DNA of 64,000 bases. Origin: Pyrenophora tritici-repentis. Its lineage: Eukaryota > Ascomycota > Dothideomycetes > Pleosporales > Pleosporaceae. The notes under the pieces were generated by a model. The model was not told the DNA's origin, did no database searches, and saw only the letters and a program-made list of their open reading frames with translations. The DNA lies in the NCBI RefSeq assembly GCF_003171515.1, contig NC_089391.1, positions 1,798,001 through 1,862,000 on the forward strand. Reading direction: 5' to 3'. Shown here in pieces: positions 47,607 through 58,735 of the stretch (positions within the stretch are counted from its first letter, which is position 1; each line of letters opens with the position of its first letter). A program made the translations under genes and the position numbers.

Positions 47607-49106
47607 ATGGCTACAAAACGCAAATATAGCCTCGAGGATGACCACGTGGACGCTCAGACCCCAAAAAAGCGCAGTCACCAAAACAAGCAGAAAACTGTTG
47701 CGGCCCTCTATGATGACGACGACAGCGATCATGATGGCGCACCGAAGGGCAAAAGGAGTAGCCAGCGACCAGCACCCAAGTCATCCCGTGCGACAAAGAA
47801 AGCGAAGAAATCTGACAGACTACTTGCTGAACTTGCCGATTACAACAAGCCCCCAGTAGATCGCTCAAGGAGGGAGAGTCCTGACGCGATCGCCGACGAT
47901 GAAGAGCCGATGTCCCGTCCCAAGCGCGGAAGTGCTCCGAAGACGTCTATGTTTACTCGAAAGACTGCCGACGTGACGGAGAAAGCACGCACGGATGGCG
48001 GGCGCATCACCAAGCCGAAATCAAAGGCAACTCGTTCAATAAGGCGAAGCCAAAAAGAGAGGATGCGGGCAGAGGTTGAGCAGTTGGCGCTGTGGCGTGG
48101 GTGGGTTTCCGACGGCTCGAGCGAGGAAGACGAAAAGAACGAACATCTTCCTCGTACACATTCAAATCACTACCCACCAAAGAATTTCGGTGTCCAGAAC
48201 GTGGATTGGTCTTTGTTGCCTGGTGAGCTTCGCAACAGGATCTACGACTACGCGATGATGGGGGAGAACGAGAAAGTCATCAACGTCCGTCACTGCCCTG
48301 ACGGCGTACCCCGTCGATCCGACCGAGGTATCGCCTCCAACACCAACTTTGCGTTTTCCCACTGGGGCTTCACACAAACCTGTCGCCAGATCCGACATGA
48401 ACTGAAGCCTTGGCTTCAAATGAAGCGACAAGTCCGAACCCCACTCGAGACGATAAACGAGTACATTGACACCTTTCATCGCCCTGACGCAGACGGCAAG
48501 CTCATAGGATGGGTGGAGCCTATCTGCCGCGATGTTCCACTTTCGGGCGATGGAGTCGACGTACTGGCATTGCTAAAGCTCAAGGAAAATAACCCAGACT
48601 TCCACATACATTTTTCCCTCACACAATCCAACTCCGGCCATTTCAACGAAATGAATATCATGCATGATATAGAAGACACTTATACACATGGATGGATGGC
48701 GCTCTTCGCCAATGCTGGCATTGTTGGTGCAAAAGTCAGCTCAGTTGCCGGTGATACTGCGGTATCAAACGTATCCACCGAAGATGACGCGGATTTACCT
48801 CAGCCCAATGATACCCTCCTAAAGCTCAAGACTGGCCCGATCAAGGCAGCTAGGATAACAAACGGGAGCATACCGTACGAAACATGGCTCAAAGCCATAA
48901 GTAACTTCATCTTTAAGTCCTCACTAGTATTGAGACGAGGCTTAAGGGTACAGGCTCGTCTGAGGACTGGTACGGCGATTTGGAAGGTGAGGCCACATTT
49001 GGTTATTGAAATGGCGTGGAAAGAGAGGATAAAAGGAGGGAAGAGAGTTTTCTGGAGGATGAAATTCAATTTGCGAGATGGCACAGTTTCGGTGCAAGAC
49101 TTGTGA
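47607..49106 (+). CDS. F-box-like protein with basic disordered N-terminus
   Basis: Single exon of 499 residues. Residues 1-160 are charged and disordered with several KKRK-type nuclear localisation candidates and a D-rich patch. An F-box-like core SLLPGELRNRIYDYAM lies at 202-217, followed by HWGFTQTCRQIRHELKPWL, a pairing seen in an expanded family of dothideomycete proteins. F-box proteins usually deliver substrates to SCF ubiquitin ligases, but these short cores are divergent and the function is not established. Related genes occur at 58736, 60093 and 63808. Confidence 0.75.
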   Translation: MATKRKYSLEDDHVDAQTPKKRSHQNKQKTVAALYDDDDSDHDGAPKGKRSSQRPAPKSSRATKKAKKSDRLLAELADYNKPPVDRSRRESPDAIADDEEPMSRPKRGSAPKTSMFTRKTADVTEKARTDGGRITKPKSKATRSIRRSQKERMRAEVEQLALWRGWVSDGSSEEDEKNEHLPRTHSNHYPPKNFGVQNVDWSLLPGELRNRIYDYAMMGENEKVINVRHCPDGVPRRSDRGIASNTNFAFSHWGFTQTCRQIRHELKPWLQMKRQVRTPLETINEYIDTFHRPDADGKLIGWVEPICRDVPLSGDGVDVLALLKLKENNPDFHIHFSLTQSNSGHFNEMNIMHDIEDTYTHGWMALFANAGIVGAKVSSVAGDTAVSNVSTEDDADLPQPNDTLLKLKTGPIKAARITNGSIPYETWLKAISNFIFKSSLVLRRGLRVQARLRTGTAIWKVRPHLVIEMAWKERIKGGKRVFWRMKFNLRDGTVSVQDL

Positions 49107-49402
49107 GTGCTATCTTTGAGAATAGAAGGCTGGTATTTTGAGCGAAGCGGTGGCACGAGTTCTGTGTCTTAGGAGAATTGAATCTCTTTCCTGTTTTTGA
49201 TTACAGATGTTTATTTTGAGTGTTGCTTCGTTTATCTTTGCAATCATCTACCGGTATTCTCACAAGCTGGGGTGTAAGGAGACGAAATGAATCATCACGA
49301 TATTCATCACATATATCCCCCAACGCCACGCTATCATAACCCCAAAACATTGTATACATAAAGAAAGTATCGTAAGACCCCCGCCTCACACACAGATTTC
49401 TC
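49107..49402. other. convergent intergenic region
   Basis: Just under 300 bp between convergent stops. It holds the two 3' ends and nothing else that I can recognise. Confidence 0.5.
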
Positions 49403-51145
49403 CTAACGAAACTCCGCCACCATCCTGACCCTCCACCTCTCGCCCCACCTACTCATAGCAAACAACGCCGCACACCCAGTGACGACGCTCCAAACACCCA
49501 AAATCGTCATCAACCAGCCATTCCCAATAGCTGCAAGTAGCGGCTCCGCCACCATCGCACCCGTAGAAGAAAAGATGTTCCTCACAAAATTATTCAATGC
49601 AATGCCGCTCGCCGCGCGCTTGGGCATAAACTCCGTTAGCATGGTGTTTACCAGCGCGAAAATAAGCATAGACCCGATACCAAAGAAAAAGTTTGAAATC
49701 ATAGGTACGATCCAATGGATTCCGTATCGCGCTGTCCAGCCATATATTATGAGCGCCGTGGGCCAGAGGATAGCGCTTATCCATGCGTTTTCCTTCATGC
49801 GATCTTCAGGGCGAAAAATGAGGGCACCGCGGTCGTCGTAACGCCCTGCTTTCTTGGCTTCGCGGTGCATGATTCTATCAATCCAGGCGCCGCCGAAAAT
49901 GCTGGCGAGGAAGTAGCCGAGCGAGTTTGGGATGTATAGAAGGCCGACGAGGAAGGTGCCGAAGTTGTAAGGGGGCGCGGCGAAGGTGCGTTGAATGCTT
50001 ATGTTGAGAATGTACAGGCAGCCGAATGTGATGCTGGCGTAGTAGACGGTGAGTAGCACTGGCGGGAAGCGGAGCCAGGCTACGATACGGAGGGGATCGA
50101 TGAAGATTTGGCGAAGTTGTATGAGGAGGGATTTCGTTTTTTGGACGGTCGAAGCGCGGGTTTGGCTGCGATTCAGGGGTGAAGAAGTGTCTTTCTCGTT
50201 CAGGGGCGGCGGTGGGGTTGGGTTGGTAGGAGAATTCGTTTCGCGGTGCAGCGTTTCGGGGAGGGCGAGTATGACGAATATTACTGTTATTCCGCCGTAT
50301 ATAACGAGGAACCATTGTGTGCTTCGCCATCCTAGACCAGCACCCAGTGCACCACCGATGATGGGCGCTAGGAGTGGTCCACACAGTGGCCCAAGGTAGA
50401 AGAAACTCATCGCTCGTCCCCGCTCCTTTGTTTCCCAAATGTCTGCAATCGTTCCAGCACCGACTGCTTGTACTGATGCGGCTGCGCCGCCAGATAGCGT
50501 TCGGAAGACAATCAACATGCTGATGCTAGTACTAATAGCCGACAGTATGCCAAAAAGTACGAAACAAAGGAAAGACGTAATGTAGATCGTCCGTCGTCCG
50601 AGCCTCTCTGAGAAGGAACTCCACCAGAGTGGAAAAATTGCCATACTCAACATGTACACCGCAACAGACAGATTGGTCACGGTCCCGTTTGCGTGGAATA
50701 CTGTGCTGATCTCATGAAGTACTGGCATAACAATGGCAGATCCCATTGGCCCTGCCATGGCACAGAAGGCGACTATGAACGTTACGAACCATTTCGTTTT
50801 CCTGGCATAGTGCACGGGGTTTTCGACTTCAGGGATGAGAGCAAAGCGGGCAAGCAATCCGCGTCGTTGGGAGCGAGGCACAATAACAGCCTCTGGGTTT
50901 ACAGAGGTTGTTCTTGCAAGACTAACAGGCCGTTGCTTGGTGTCGGAAGGCCTCGGTTTATGCGTCTCCGCGGAGTGCTCAGAGGAGATCGAGTGCGGTA
51001 ACGACGAGATTGATAATGCATCATCGCTATCGTTTTGCTCCTTTGCTTCGATAGCTTCTTTTTCTGATGGGGTTTGCGGCCTTGTTTGTTTGTCTTCCAT
51101 GCCGCGGTCGGCACCTCGGTTCAGGTTAGCTTCCGAGGTCGACAT
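49403..51145 (-). CDS. Qdr-type MFS transporter
   Basis: Single exon of 580 residues from the ATG at 51145; the frame is open a little further upstream but without an ATG. A Ser/Glu-rich cytoplasmic N-terminus of about 120 residues precedes twelve predicted helices. ERLGRRTIYI is the loop 2-3 motif, and YLGPLCGPLLAPIIGG is the TM5 antiporter motif. The NPVHYARKTKW lead-in and the loop with Pro-rich insert (NPTPPPPLNEKD) between halves resemble the Qdr/Dtr/polyamine branch of DHA1. It probably exports drugs or polyamines across the plasma membrane; the substrate is not known. Unlike the other two DHA1 genes here it is intact. Confidence 0.88.
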   Translation of the reverse strand: MSTSEANLNRGADRGMEDKQTRPQTPSEKEAIEAKEQNDSDDALSISSLPHSISSEHSAETHKPRPSDTKQRPVSLARTTSVNPEAVIVPRSQRRGLLARFALIPEVENPVHYARKTKWFVTFIVAFCAMAGPMGSAIVMPVLHEISTVFHANGTVTNLSVAVYMLSMAIFPLWWSSFSERLGRRTIYITSFLCFVLFGILSAISTSISMLIVFRTLSGGAAASVQAVGAGTIADIWETKERGRAMSFFYLGPLCGPLLAPIIGGALGAGLGWRSTQWFLVIYGGITVIFVILALPETLHRETNSPTNPTPPPPLNEKDTSSPLNRSQTRASTVQKTKSLLIQLRQIFIDPLRIVAWLRFPPVLLTVYYASITFGCLYILNISIQRTFAAPPYNFGTFLVGLLYIPNSLGYFLASIFGGAWIDRIMHREAKKAGRYDDRGALIFRPEDRMKENAWISAILWPTALIIYGWTARYGIHWIVPMISNFFFGIGSMLIFALVNTMLTEFMPKRAASGIALNNFVRNIFSSTGAMVAEPLLAAIGNGWLMTILGVWSVVTGCAALFAMSRWGERWRVRMVAEFR

Positions 51146-52120
51146 TGTTGGTGGCGTGCTAGACTTCACTGAGCCCGCCGGTGACGGAAACTGGGAAATC
51201 AACCTAGGTAAAATAGAAGAAGTGGAAGAAGTGCGGAATTTGACTTTCCGCTTTCACCGCTGGACCGGAATTGTGTCTTTTTCCGAGTGTAGCCACCTCT
51301 GTTTTCCGATGATGATGCTGTTGTGCGCTGCGTAATGTATCGGAAGTAGACAGCCGATGAGTTGGGATGATTCCGCCCAAGCCGTCCAAATGTACACAAT
51401 GGTCCTGGAATTGGTTCTTCTTGACGGGTAGAATTCACGGAGCAAGAAAGAGAGGGCGAAAGATAAAGACAAACCTAATCTAGAGGCCGACATGGCGGTA
51501 GAGAAGTGCTGGGACGTTACATAAGCAGCGAGACATGCTCGACTCAAGGCGTTTGCCTCACGGAAACAAGCTGCCGCTATTAAAACCGGCGCATTGTTGG
51601 CATGTGGGGTACCTCAGAATCTGGGTGCATGCATGCGACAGATGCTAGTTTGATCCGCTCGTACGAGTTTTGAGCATCGTCGTACGTCCTATTTGATAAG
51701 TGCCATGTTGTCGAGGATAGGTTTCGACAGATGAGAATAGTCGCTGATCCTTGATGTAGAGTAGATCCGCTGACCTCTATGCGGAGATTAGCGTGGCACT
51801 TGAAAGTTCTTGGCGGAGCTTCCATGATCAGGGCACTCATATCCGGAAAGCCGAGGCTTTATTTACCTTCATTCGTCTGCTAAGTATTGAGGTTAGGGGC
51901 TTGGAGAGCGACCGAACCTCATTCCTCTCACTCAACACTCCTGGAAGAACCCTTGTTGCGATCGAATGACGTCGTACAAAGGAAGCTCTTGCATGCGACC
52001 CCACATCGAAATCAACATCAGACATTAACCCAGTCATCAAAGCTGCTCAATTTCCCAAGGAACATCAGATCTTCGTACCCAAACCCCAATTTGTCTTGAT
52101 CACCGTTTCAGACACGTGCA
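51146..52120. other. divergent intergenic region
   Basis: Promoter region shared by the Qdr-type transporter (minus) and the methyltransferase (plus). No extra gene is supported. Confidence 0.5.
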
Positions 52121-53224
52121 ATGGCAACGCAAAACCAAGATCGCCTCCGCACACACTTTTCCTCGGTTCCCGACACGGCCCATAATGATCGCTGGGACGA
52201 TCTATGGAAAGAAGCAAACGTACGTCCCCAGCATGAACATTGGCCCAATCCCACACCCACTGCTCCCCGCGCCCAACGACCTCAATACCAACCCTAACGC
52301 GTCGACTCGGAATAGTTCTTACCCTGGGACCGCGGCCACGCGAACCCCGCGTTGATAGATCTTTTGGACCAACGTTCTAGACCCCTTAGTTCACCGGACC
52401 CAAACCCTTCGCTGGGCGCGCCGCCACCAAACAGCGAGTCCCCAGGCTACGCATCGCTGCCGTCAGCACTGAGTTCAGATGGGCGACGCCGCCGAGTTTT
52501 GATACCGGGATGCGGCAAGGGATACGATGTAGCCTTGTTTGCCGCACATGGTTATGACGCGTACGGCTTGGAGGTCTCTTCTCATGCGGCCGATGCTGCG
52601 CGGAAATATCTCGAGGATCCAGGAAAAGGACCAGTAGAGGGGGAGTACAGTGTCAGAGATGAGAAGGTTGGCAAGGGGGCTATGAAAGTGGTGTCTGGTG
52701 ACTATTTTGAGGATACATGGCTAAAGGATGTGGAGGGATGGGGTGCAGACGACGGATTCGATATCATTTACGATAATACTGTGAGTATTCTCCGTCGAAA
52801 TCGGCACAGTGCTGATGTTTCGCAGTTTCTGTGCGCCCTCCCCCCTCCCCTCCGTCCGAAATGGGCATCTCGAACCGCATCTCTTCTTCGTCGTCCGTCC
52901 CCAAACAGCACTCTCTCTGGCGGGGTACTCATCTGTCTCGAATTCCCTACACACAAACCCGTGTCTTCAGGTGGCCCCCCATGGTCCCTACCACCTCTGG
53001 TACATGCTGAGTTGCTCAAACGGCCGGGCCGAGATATACAGTACGATGACCAGGGTGTGGTTAGAAAAACCGATGCGGAAGAGACGGATAATGCGTTGGT
53101 CAAGATTACGCATTATACACCGAAGCGTACGCATGATGTTGGGATTATCAAGGGTCTCGTGCGGGACTGCGTGAGTATGTGGCGACACAAAGCGGACTGT
53201 CCGGAAGGTGCGAGGTGGCATTGA
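52121..53224 (+). CDS. TPMT-family thiol methyltransferase
   Basis: Three exons, 52121-52219, 52316-52780 and 52826-53224, encode 320 residues. Introns are 96 and 45 nt with GTACGT and GTGAGT donors. Splicing restores WDDLWKEAN-FLPWDRGHANPAL and DIIYDNT-FLCALPP, both diagnostic of the thiopurine methyltransferase superfamily. The S-adenosylmethionine site is VLIPGCGKGYD followed by the acidic end of strand 2 in YGLEVS. Fungal members methylate thiols, thiocyanate or halides; the substrate here is not known. Its stop codon is only 37 bp from the convergent OTU gene. Confidence 0.9.
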
Positions 53225-53261
53225 GCTTGGCTGAGCGGGGCGCCATAGTGATAGCCGTCAC

Positions 53262-54296
53262 TTATCCCACCTTCCGCAAAGAGTTGTAATGCTCACCTAA
53301 CCCATGACTGTGCTTGTAGTAACCCAGCCATATCTCTTCCATGTCCTCGGCCCCGTCTTCTGCCTCGATCTTGTCCACCCTTCCATCACTGTGCAAAACA
53401 CATATTCTCAGCCGGTACGTCCTTGCAAGAGCAAGTAACTCCAGATGGCCGCCCCATTCGCCCGTCTCCCTGATCTTTCGGAGGTGCTCTGGTAAAGGGT
53501 CTTCTATGAAAGGCGAGAAGTCGTCGGCGTGACCCTGTATCCAATCTGCCGCCGCGGACCGGACCGTCTTATATGCCGGCATTTCCTTCTCTCCGGTGTC
53601 GCCTATGATAATCTTCGGCTTCAGCCCCAACTCGCGTGTCTGTAGCTGATCTGCAACTGCAGCATACAAGCAATGCCCGTCCGCTCTGATCTCATACAAT
53701 GCGAGCCCATGCTTCTGCAATTGTGTCTCCATGCATTCGCGCTCCAGTTCGCGTGGATTCGGCGCATTTGCGGCTTCGCGCTCCGCTTCGGCGATGATTG
53801 AGGCCTGTTCGGCGGCGCGCCGAGCAAGACGGGCCTTTGCGCGATTTGGCTTCTTCTTTCTGGCTTCTGAGCTGTCGCCATTGATGCTACTCTCTGTGCT
53901 TTTGGGTGTGCCACCATCTATGCTGAGCTCGGAGACATCTTCCTGTAGGTCCTGTGTCTCCTCTTCAGAGTCTAGTGGGCTGTCATTGTCGCCAGCGTCC
54001 AGGTCCTCTCCATTGAGCACAGCGAGTTCGCGCGCCTGCCGCTCCTTCAAGTCGCGTTCCAGATTCTCGCACTCTTCATTTACGCTCTTTCTGGTCTTTT
54101 TGCTCGCTTGTTTCTTCTTCTGCGTTATGCGCGACACAAGATCGCGTTGTTCCTTGCGGTGTCGGGCCTGCAGGACCTCGAGCGTCTCCGGTCCGGACGC
54201 TGAAGGCGCTTCGGCCATTGGGATGAGTTCGGCTGGCAATGTAGCGGGCGCAGAATTAAAGACAGTGGTTTGCGGATGGTGGGGTGGTGGGGACAT
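53262..54296 (-). CDS. OTU2: OTU-family deubiquitinase (OTUD6/Otu2-like)
   Basis: Single exon of 344 residues from the ATG at 54296; an internal ATG at 54218 is an equally plausible start. The N-terminal half is a charged coiled-coil region beginning LEVLQARHRKEQRDL, typical of the OTUD6 group. The C-terminal OTU domain has Asp206 and catalytic Cys209 in RADGHCLYAAVADQL and catalytic His336 in HGLGEHYNSL. It cleaves ubiquitin chains; yeast Otu2 acts on ribosomal ubiquitination. Symbol given by family similarity only. Confidence 0.88.
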   Translation of the reverse strand: MSPPPHHPQTTVFNSAPATLPAELIPMAEAPSASGPETLEVLQARHRKEQRDLVSRITQKKKQASKKTRKSVNEECENLERDLKERQARELAVLNGEDLDAGDNDSPLDSEEETQDLQEDVSELSIDGGTPKSTESSINGDSSEARKKKPNRAKARLARRAAEQASIIAEAEREAANAPNPRELERECMETQLQKHGLALYEIRADGHCLYAAVADQLQTRELGLKPKIIIGDTGEKEMPAYKTVRSAAADWIQGHADDFSPFIEDPLPEHLRKIRETGEWGGHLELLALARTYRLRICVLHSDGRVDKIEAEDGAEDMEEIWLGYYKHSHGLGEHYNSLRKVG

Positions 54297-55240
54297 GGGG
54301 AACTGAGAATCTTTGGCGTGTCGGCGCCATGTTTTGCCGAGGTCGTCATCATCGGTTCTTCGCCCTTTCTTTCACTTCATCACTTGGCAGTCCACCGTTT
54401 CCTTTTCTTTTCCCGTCACCATCTACCGTGTCACCCTCCTGGATAAGAAGTGGCTCTAGGACTTTGATTTCTGTATCCTCAATTCCTTTTGCTCGTTGGC
54501 TCTTCCTCTCGGATTGTCGACTCAAAGACAGGGTCTATCCACTGATATACATTTTTTTAATTTTGCGTACTTGCTCCATATCCCAAGTGACTGTCTCATA
54601 GCCTCTTATTCTATGCTTAGTCATGAATTCCCCAGTTATGTTCCGCTCCGCAGATTTCCATATCTCATGTCAGTGGCCTGCCAGCATGCATGTCAACTTC
54701 TTCGCCACAAATTTTTCATTTTATATCATATCCTTGTAGGCTTCAGCGCTTTCAATGCGGTAATCGATTGAAGTTGGATGATGCATATTTCTTCCTCGGA
54801 ACTGCCGAATTGTAAGAACACTCCCCATGAAGCGAGATATTTTGTCCTGGAACCATGCACACTATATGCCTTGAAAGACCAGCGTTGCACCCTGTCATGT
54901 CTTCCAAAAGTTGTTCCTGCTTCGTTGCTGTATGCGGCACCAGCTAGCCACTGTTGAGAAACTAGTCTCACATGGCCTATAATCCTGGGTGCACTGATTG
55001 AGGCATGTCAAACTGGCAAAGGTGCCTGCATGTTCTCTTACTGCGGGACAGGAAGAAATAGCAACGAAGTTTCCCGTGTGTTGTCGATAACCTTGGAAGG
55101 CGCAGTGTTTACTAGCTCCATCGTGCTTGGCTATTTTGTCGCACATAGTTCTGCGCGCCTCCCTCAGCCTCCCCGCAGAACAACAACACCATTTGCACAC
55201 CATCCACAGCTAGTGGAGTCCCCTCTCACCCATATCAACG
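54297..55240. other. divergent intergenic region
   Basis: Promoters of the OTU gene and the gene at 55241. Open frames here have no recognisable motif. Confidence 0.5.
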
Positions 55241-56607
55241 ATGCCTTTCCGTGATAAAGAATGGGAGGACTTCCAGCGCTCCTGCGATTTCTTCCCTGCC
55301 TATAGCGACTACCTCTACGACCCTGACGAGCGCCTTGTCGTCACGCAAGAACCCGGTCTGCATCCTCAGATATATCCTGGGCTTACATTTGCGCCGATTC
55401 AGTATACTAACAGCATGCCTTCCCGGTCCTACGATACCTCTGAGAACTGTCAAGTGCAAGATTCCGCTGCTTCGAGACGCCAGTCTTTGAGAATACTAAT
55501 TTCGGGGCACGAGACACTCAGTGGTGAGAGCAGTGTCCGGAACACGCCCGGCTTGGATTCACGCTCTGAGATCGGAAGCCCCATGGTTGCATCCAAGTCC
55601 CGGAAAGGTGCCCAGAAGATTTCCAAGAAAGAAACGAAGAAGCGCCCGCGAAACGCTGCTCGTCGAGTTGCAGCTTCACCGAGCTCGTCGCAACGACCAG
55701 TGAGATCGACTAGACAGCAAGCTCAGACAAAGCAAGCACCAGCATCCGCTGAACCGTCACTCTTGCGCGCATCTTCCACGACAGATGTCGACGATAGTTT
55801 TCCGCCTACTCCACTGGCCCAGTCAAGCACCCTGCCATCAGCGACTGAGATGAAACAACAGGAAGCTTGTGTACATGCTCGTCAGTTGCAACAGGCAACC
55901 GGTTATCCGGGATCTCTCAGACCAACACCAGAGCCTTCTCATCATCCGCACCCTCACCAGTCTCCACGACCAAGTGTCGAACAACCGTACTACTACACGA
56001 CTCGCTACCCCCAGCAGCAGATGCCGCCACCTCCTACGACTGCATACCAACCGTATACGCCTCCGCTATCCACGAACCAGCAGCAGATACCACTGCCTCC
56101 ATCTACTGCATACCAACCGTATACACCACCACAGTCTACAAGCCAGCAGCAAATGCCGCCACCTCGGTCGCCTGCATACCAACTGTATACACCACCGCAG
56201 TCCACAAGCCAGCAGCAAATGTTTCCGGCTCAACAACAAGTATGTGTACATAATCTCCGAGAAGCCTGAGCCACAGCTAACTGAACTACTAGCTCGTACA
56301 TAATAACGCTACCATGCAACCGCGTGCATCCCTTCAACTTCGTCAAAACATCAACCAACATCTTCCTAAAGTATGGAAATGTTTACAGATCGTCCAAGGC
56401 ATGCCAGTTTCTGCGAATGATCAGGATGCACAGAAATTGAGGATGCAGGCAAACGAGTGGCTCATGATGTTCAAGCGCAGTCTGCCTCCCGACGGTCACG
56501 ACTACATGATGCAGGTGGTATGTCATATGGTTTCGGAAAACAAAGCGGGCAGGTGGCCTTTGGCCTTCCTGGGATCTGGGGATATGCAACAGCAGGGTCG
56601 CGGTTAG
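55241..56607 (+). CDS. Gln/Pro-repeat hypothetical protein
   Basis: Two exons, 55241-56239 and 56293-56607, with a 53-nt intron (GTATGT donor, GCTAAC branch), encode 437 residues. The N-terminus has an aromatic, acidic stretch (FRDKEWEDFQRSCDFFPAYSDYLYD). The middle is basic and Ser-rich. Residues 258-323 are three 22-residue tandem repeats (QQQMPPPPTTAYQPYTPP type). The C-terminal exon encodes a compact helical domain of about 100 residues (FKRSLPPDGHDYMMQVVCHM). I do not recognise the family. The Gln/Pro repeats and basic patch resemble transcriptional regulators, but no DNA-binding domain is visible. Confidence 0.72.
56012..56230 (+). repeat. 66-bp tandem coding repeat, 3 full copies
   Basis: Copies begin at 56012, 56078 and 56144, each opening with CAGCAGCAR and encoding QQQ(M/I)P-PP-AYQ-YTPP-ST; a fourth starts at 56210 and is incomplete. 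Copy number could differ between strains. Confidence 0.85.
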
Positions 56608-57271
56608 TGTGAGTGAATAGTAGAGGCGCGAAGGACGGGCTAGACGTCTTTGGCAGTGCCCAGTTTTGAGAGATCATGGACTTTGTGAACGATACGAAAA
56701 GTTTTAGGGGAGAGATTCATAGTGGCTATTGGCAGTGATAGGAGCGAATGATATTGGTCTCAGCAAATAGGGTCTTTTCTCAGCTGCTATACATGTAAGG
56801 CCGATTCTAGATACAAATTGCCTACGAAGAGTGTAGCCATCCACATTTACAATGATACTTGAGTTAATCCTCCTTATGTCATGTCAGCCCTCAGGGGGTG
56901 TGTCAACTAGAATGTTCTACTATCGTCACAGCTACGTAACACACTGCTGATCTGGAATGCTCCAGATACTCTACTTCATGTATATAGTCGCTCTCTGCAG
57001 CTCTCTCAATAAAAACAACCTTCTCTCTCATCTCTCCTCCGATCCAACATGTCATACTATTCTACTCTAATGGCTTCATCCGTGCGTGTTGGCAAGCAGA
57101 TGCGCAGCTCTGAGAGCCACCCGTCCGCTCGTTCCAGTGCCTGTTACCTCCTTATTCGACAACACGGCGACCAACTCTGGTTGCATGTGCGAAAGAGCGG
57201 AGATATCTCACCAGCGGTAATATCGAAACAAATATTATCCAACACCTCTTGAACGTACCCTTCAGCTACTA
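56608..57271. other. intergenic region with possible small gene
   Basis: Mostly non-coding. TGTATATAG near 56977 and a CT-rich leader precede an ATG at 57049 in good context; see the separate entry for that frame. Confidence 0.4.
57049..57252 (+). CDS. possible small protein, 67 aa
   Basis: A short frame starting at the ATG in CCAACATGTC after a TATA-like box and a CT-rich leader, which is a typical fungal promoter layout. The product has no signal peptide and no recognised motif. A GTAATA donor-like site near its end could add an exon. Weakly supported; it converges on the minus-strand frame that ends at 57272. Confidence 0.3.
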   Translation: MSYYSTLMASSVRVGKQMRSSESHPSARSSACYLLIRQHGDQLWLHVRKSGDISPAVISKQILSNTS

Positions 57272-57784
57272 TTACCCCTCCATACTACCCACAACAAAAT
57301 ATGCCACCCATACATGGAAAATTCCAGTAAGCCCAAGCTTCTTCTTCATCTCCAACGATTCCTCGCACTCATGCCTCCCTGATACAACACCGCATTGCCA
57401 CTCATTCGCCCACTTGGAACCCGGTTTCAAAACAATGTCCACGGTCCTCTCGTATCTATAGTACAGGCGCACTTGCTGCACGGAGCCTTGGCTGAGGAAC
57501 TCCGCCCACGCATCGACTTTGTTCTGAACATGCCTGATGAGAAAGGTGTGGAAGTTACACTGAAACTCACTCTCGCTAGTATGAATTACGAAGTGGATGT
57601 GCGGGTAGTGTGTGTGGAGGTATATGTAAGGAAGGATGTCGAGGCCGTCGCGAGACAATTGCGTGGGTATTGTAGCGTCGATATGAACGGTGGGTCTGGG
57701 ATAGTACTGGTGGCGACTTGGAACTGGGGGCATGAGGATGGTTGGGTGGATGTTGTAGTAGGCGGAAAGGTTTGCGTAGGTCAT
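57272..57784 (-). CDS. hypothetical protein, possibly N-terminally extended
   Basis: A 170-residue frame from the ATG at 57784. The composition looks protein-like: LSRDGLDILPYIYLHTHYPHI, then KVDAWAEFLSQGSVQQVRLYY. The frame stays open a long way upstream (to about 58190) without an ATG, reading LAYTNLVLELCSILRLQYDCN just before the start, so the true start may lie in an upstream exon. The opposite strand is also open (57395-57844), so strand choice is not certain; I prefer minus because its residues form plausible strand and helix patterns. No family is recognised. Confidence 0.45.
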   Translation of the reverse strand: MTYANLSAYYNIHPTILMPPVPSRHQYYPRPTVHIDATIPTQLSRDGLDILPYIYLHTHYPHIHFVIHTSESEFQCNFHTFLIRHVQNKVDAWAEFLSQGSVQQVRLYYRYERTVDIVLKPGSKWANEWQCGVVSGRHECEESLEMKKKLGLTGIFHVWVAYFVVGSMEG

Positions 57785-58735
57785 GGAGATGTAGGAGGCG
57801 CGATTGCAGTCGTATTGAAGGCGCAGGATCGAGCAGAGTTCTAGAACCAGGTTAGTGTATGCAAGATGTATGGGCCTAGGGATGCGGCGCTGGCGCTGCT
57901 GCAGATACAGGTTCTCGTACCTGCGGGTAGATCTAGAGCTGCGATCAGGGGGGGTACGCTAGGCGCTGACGGCGGACATGCCGCAGCCCTTCTAGCGGCT
58001 CTGCGGTTGACCATGTCACTTGTTTTGTTTTGAACGATAGTGGAGCGAGTGGGCTGCGCAGGTGGTAAGGTGAAGCCCCTCGAGCGCTTGAGAAATGCGA
58101 TAAGATGTAGCCAAAACTGCGGCTGGTATGAATGATCCTGCTGTTGCTAGTTGGCCTGGTGGTATGCGAGGGACTACAGGGCTGTGGGTGTGTGGGTGGG
58201 TGTTGCCTGTCAAGCTAACAAGGCAAGCGTACCGCAGACGTACCTGCTCGTTTGGTGCAGTCACGTGACTGTGAACAGTGAAGTCATGTTTGCCTTACAA
58301 AGCGCATGTGCGTGCGCAATTGTCATGAAACAAAGCGATTATACTTTATAATAGCTTCTGGAGTGCATCGGACATTTTCCTGCTTGTCCGAGGTCTCATG
58401 TACCTCGATTTCGACACAGATCCTATGTCGGCTACTCGTTCAAACCAAGTCGTCTACTTGGCTAGTATATGTGCTCACGATAGTATATCACTGTAAAGAT
58501 ATTATTATATACATTCTATCCGTTCTACTATTTCTCGTATCACTAATAGACATACCTTAGAGTGCTGGGGCTGACGTCACTCCATTTACACTCGAGGTCT
58601 CAAGGTCAGTGCTCTTCGCACGTACCAAGTGCCTCACTTCTATTTAGGTTGAGCATCCAGCAGAAAGCAACTCGTGACTTCTGTTAAGCAACATCTCTTA
58701 AGCTGCGACAACAACAGTCTCACATCGCAGACAAG
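57785..58735. other. intergenic region
   Basis: Contains the upstream open stretch described for the minus-strand frame at 57272 and, nearer 58735, the likely promoter of the F-box-like gene. No other feature is supported. Confidence 0.4.

Noticed and set aside
57395..57844. 150-codon plus-strand frame
   Set aside because: Lies opposite the minus-strand frame at 57272. Its Val/Gly-rich composition looks like an antisense shadow; kept only as a caution on strand choice.
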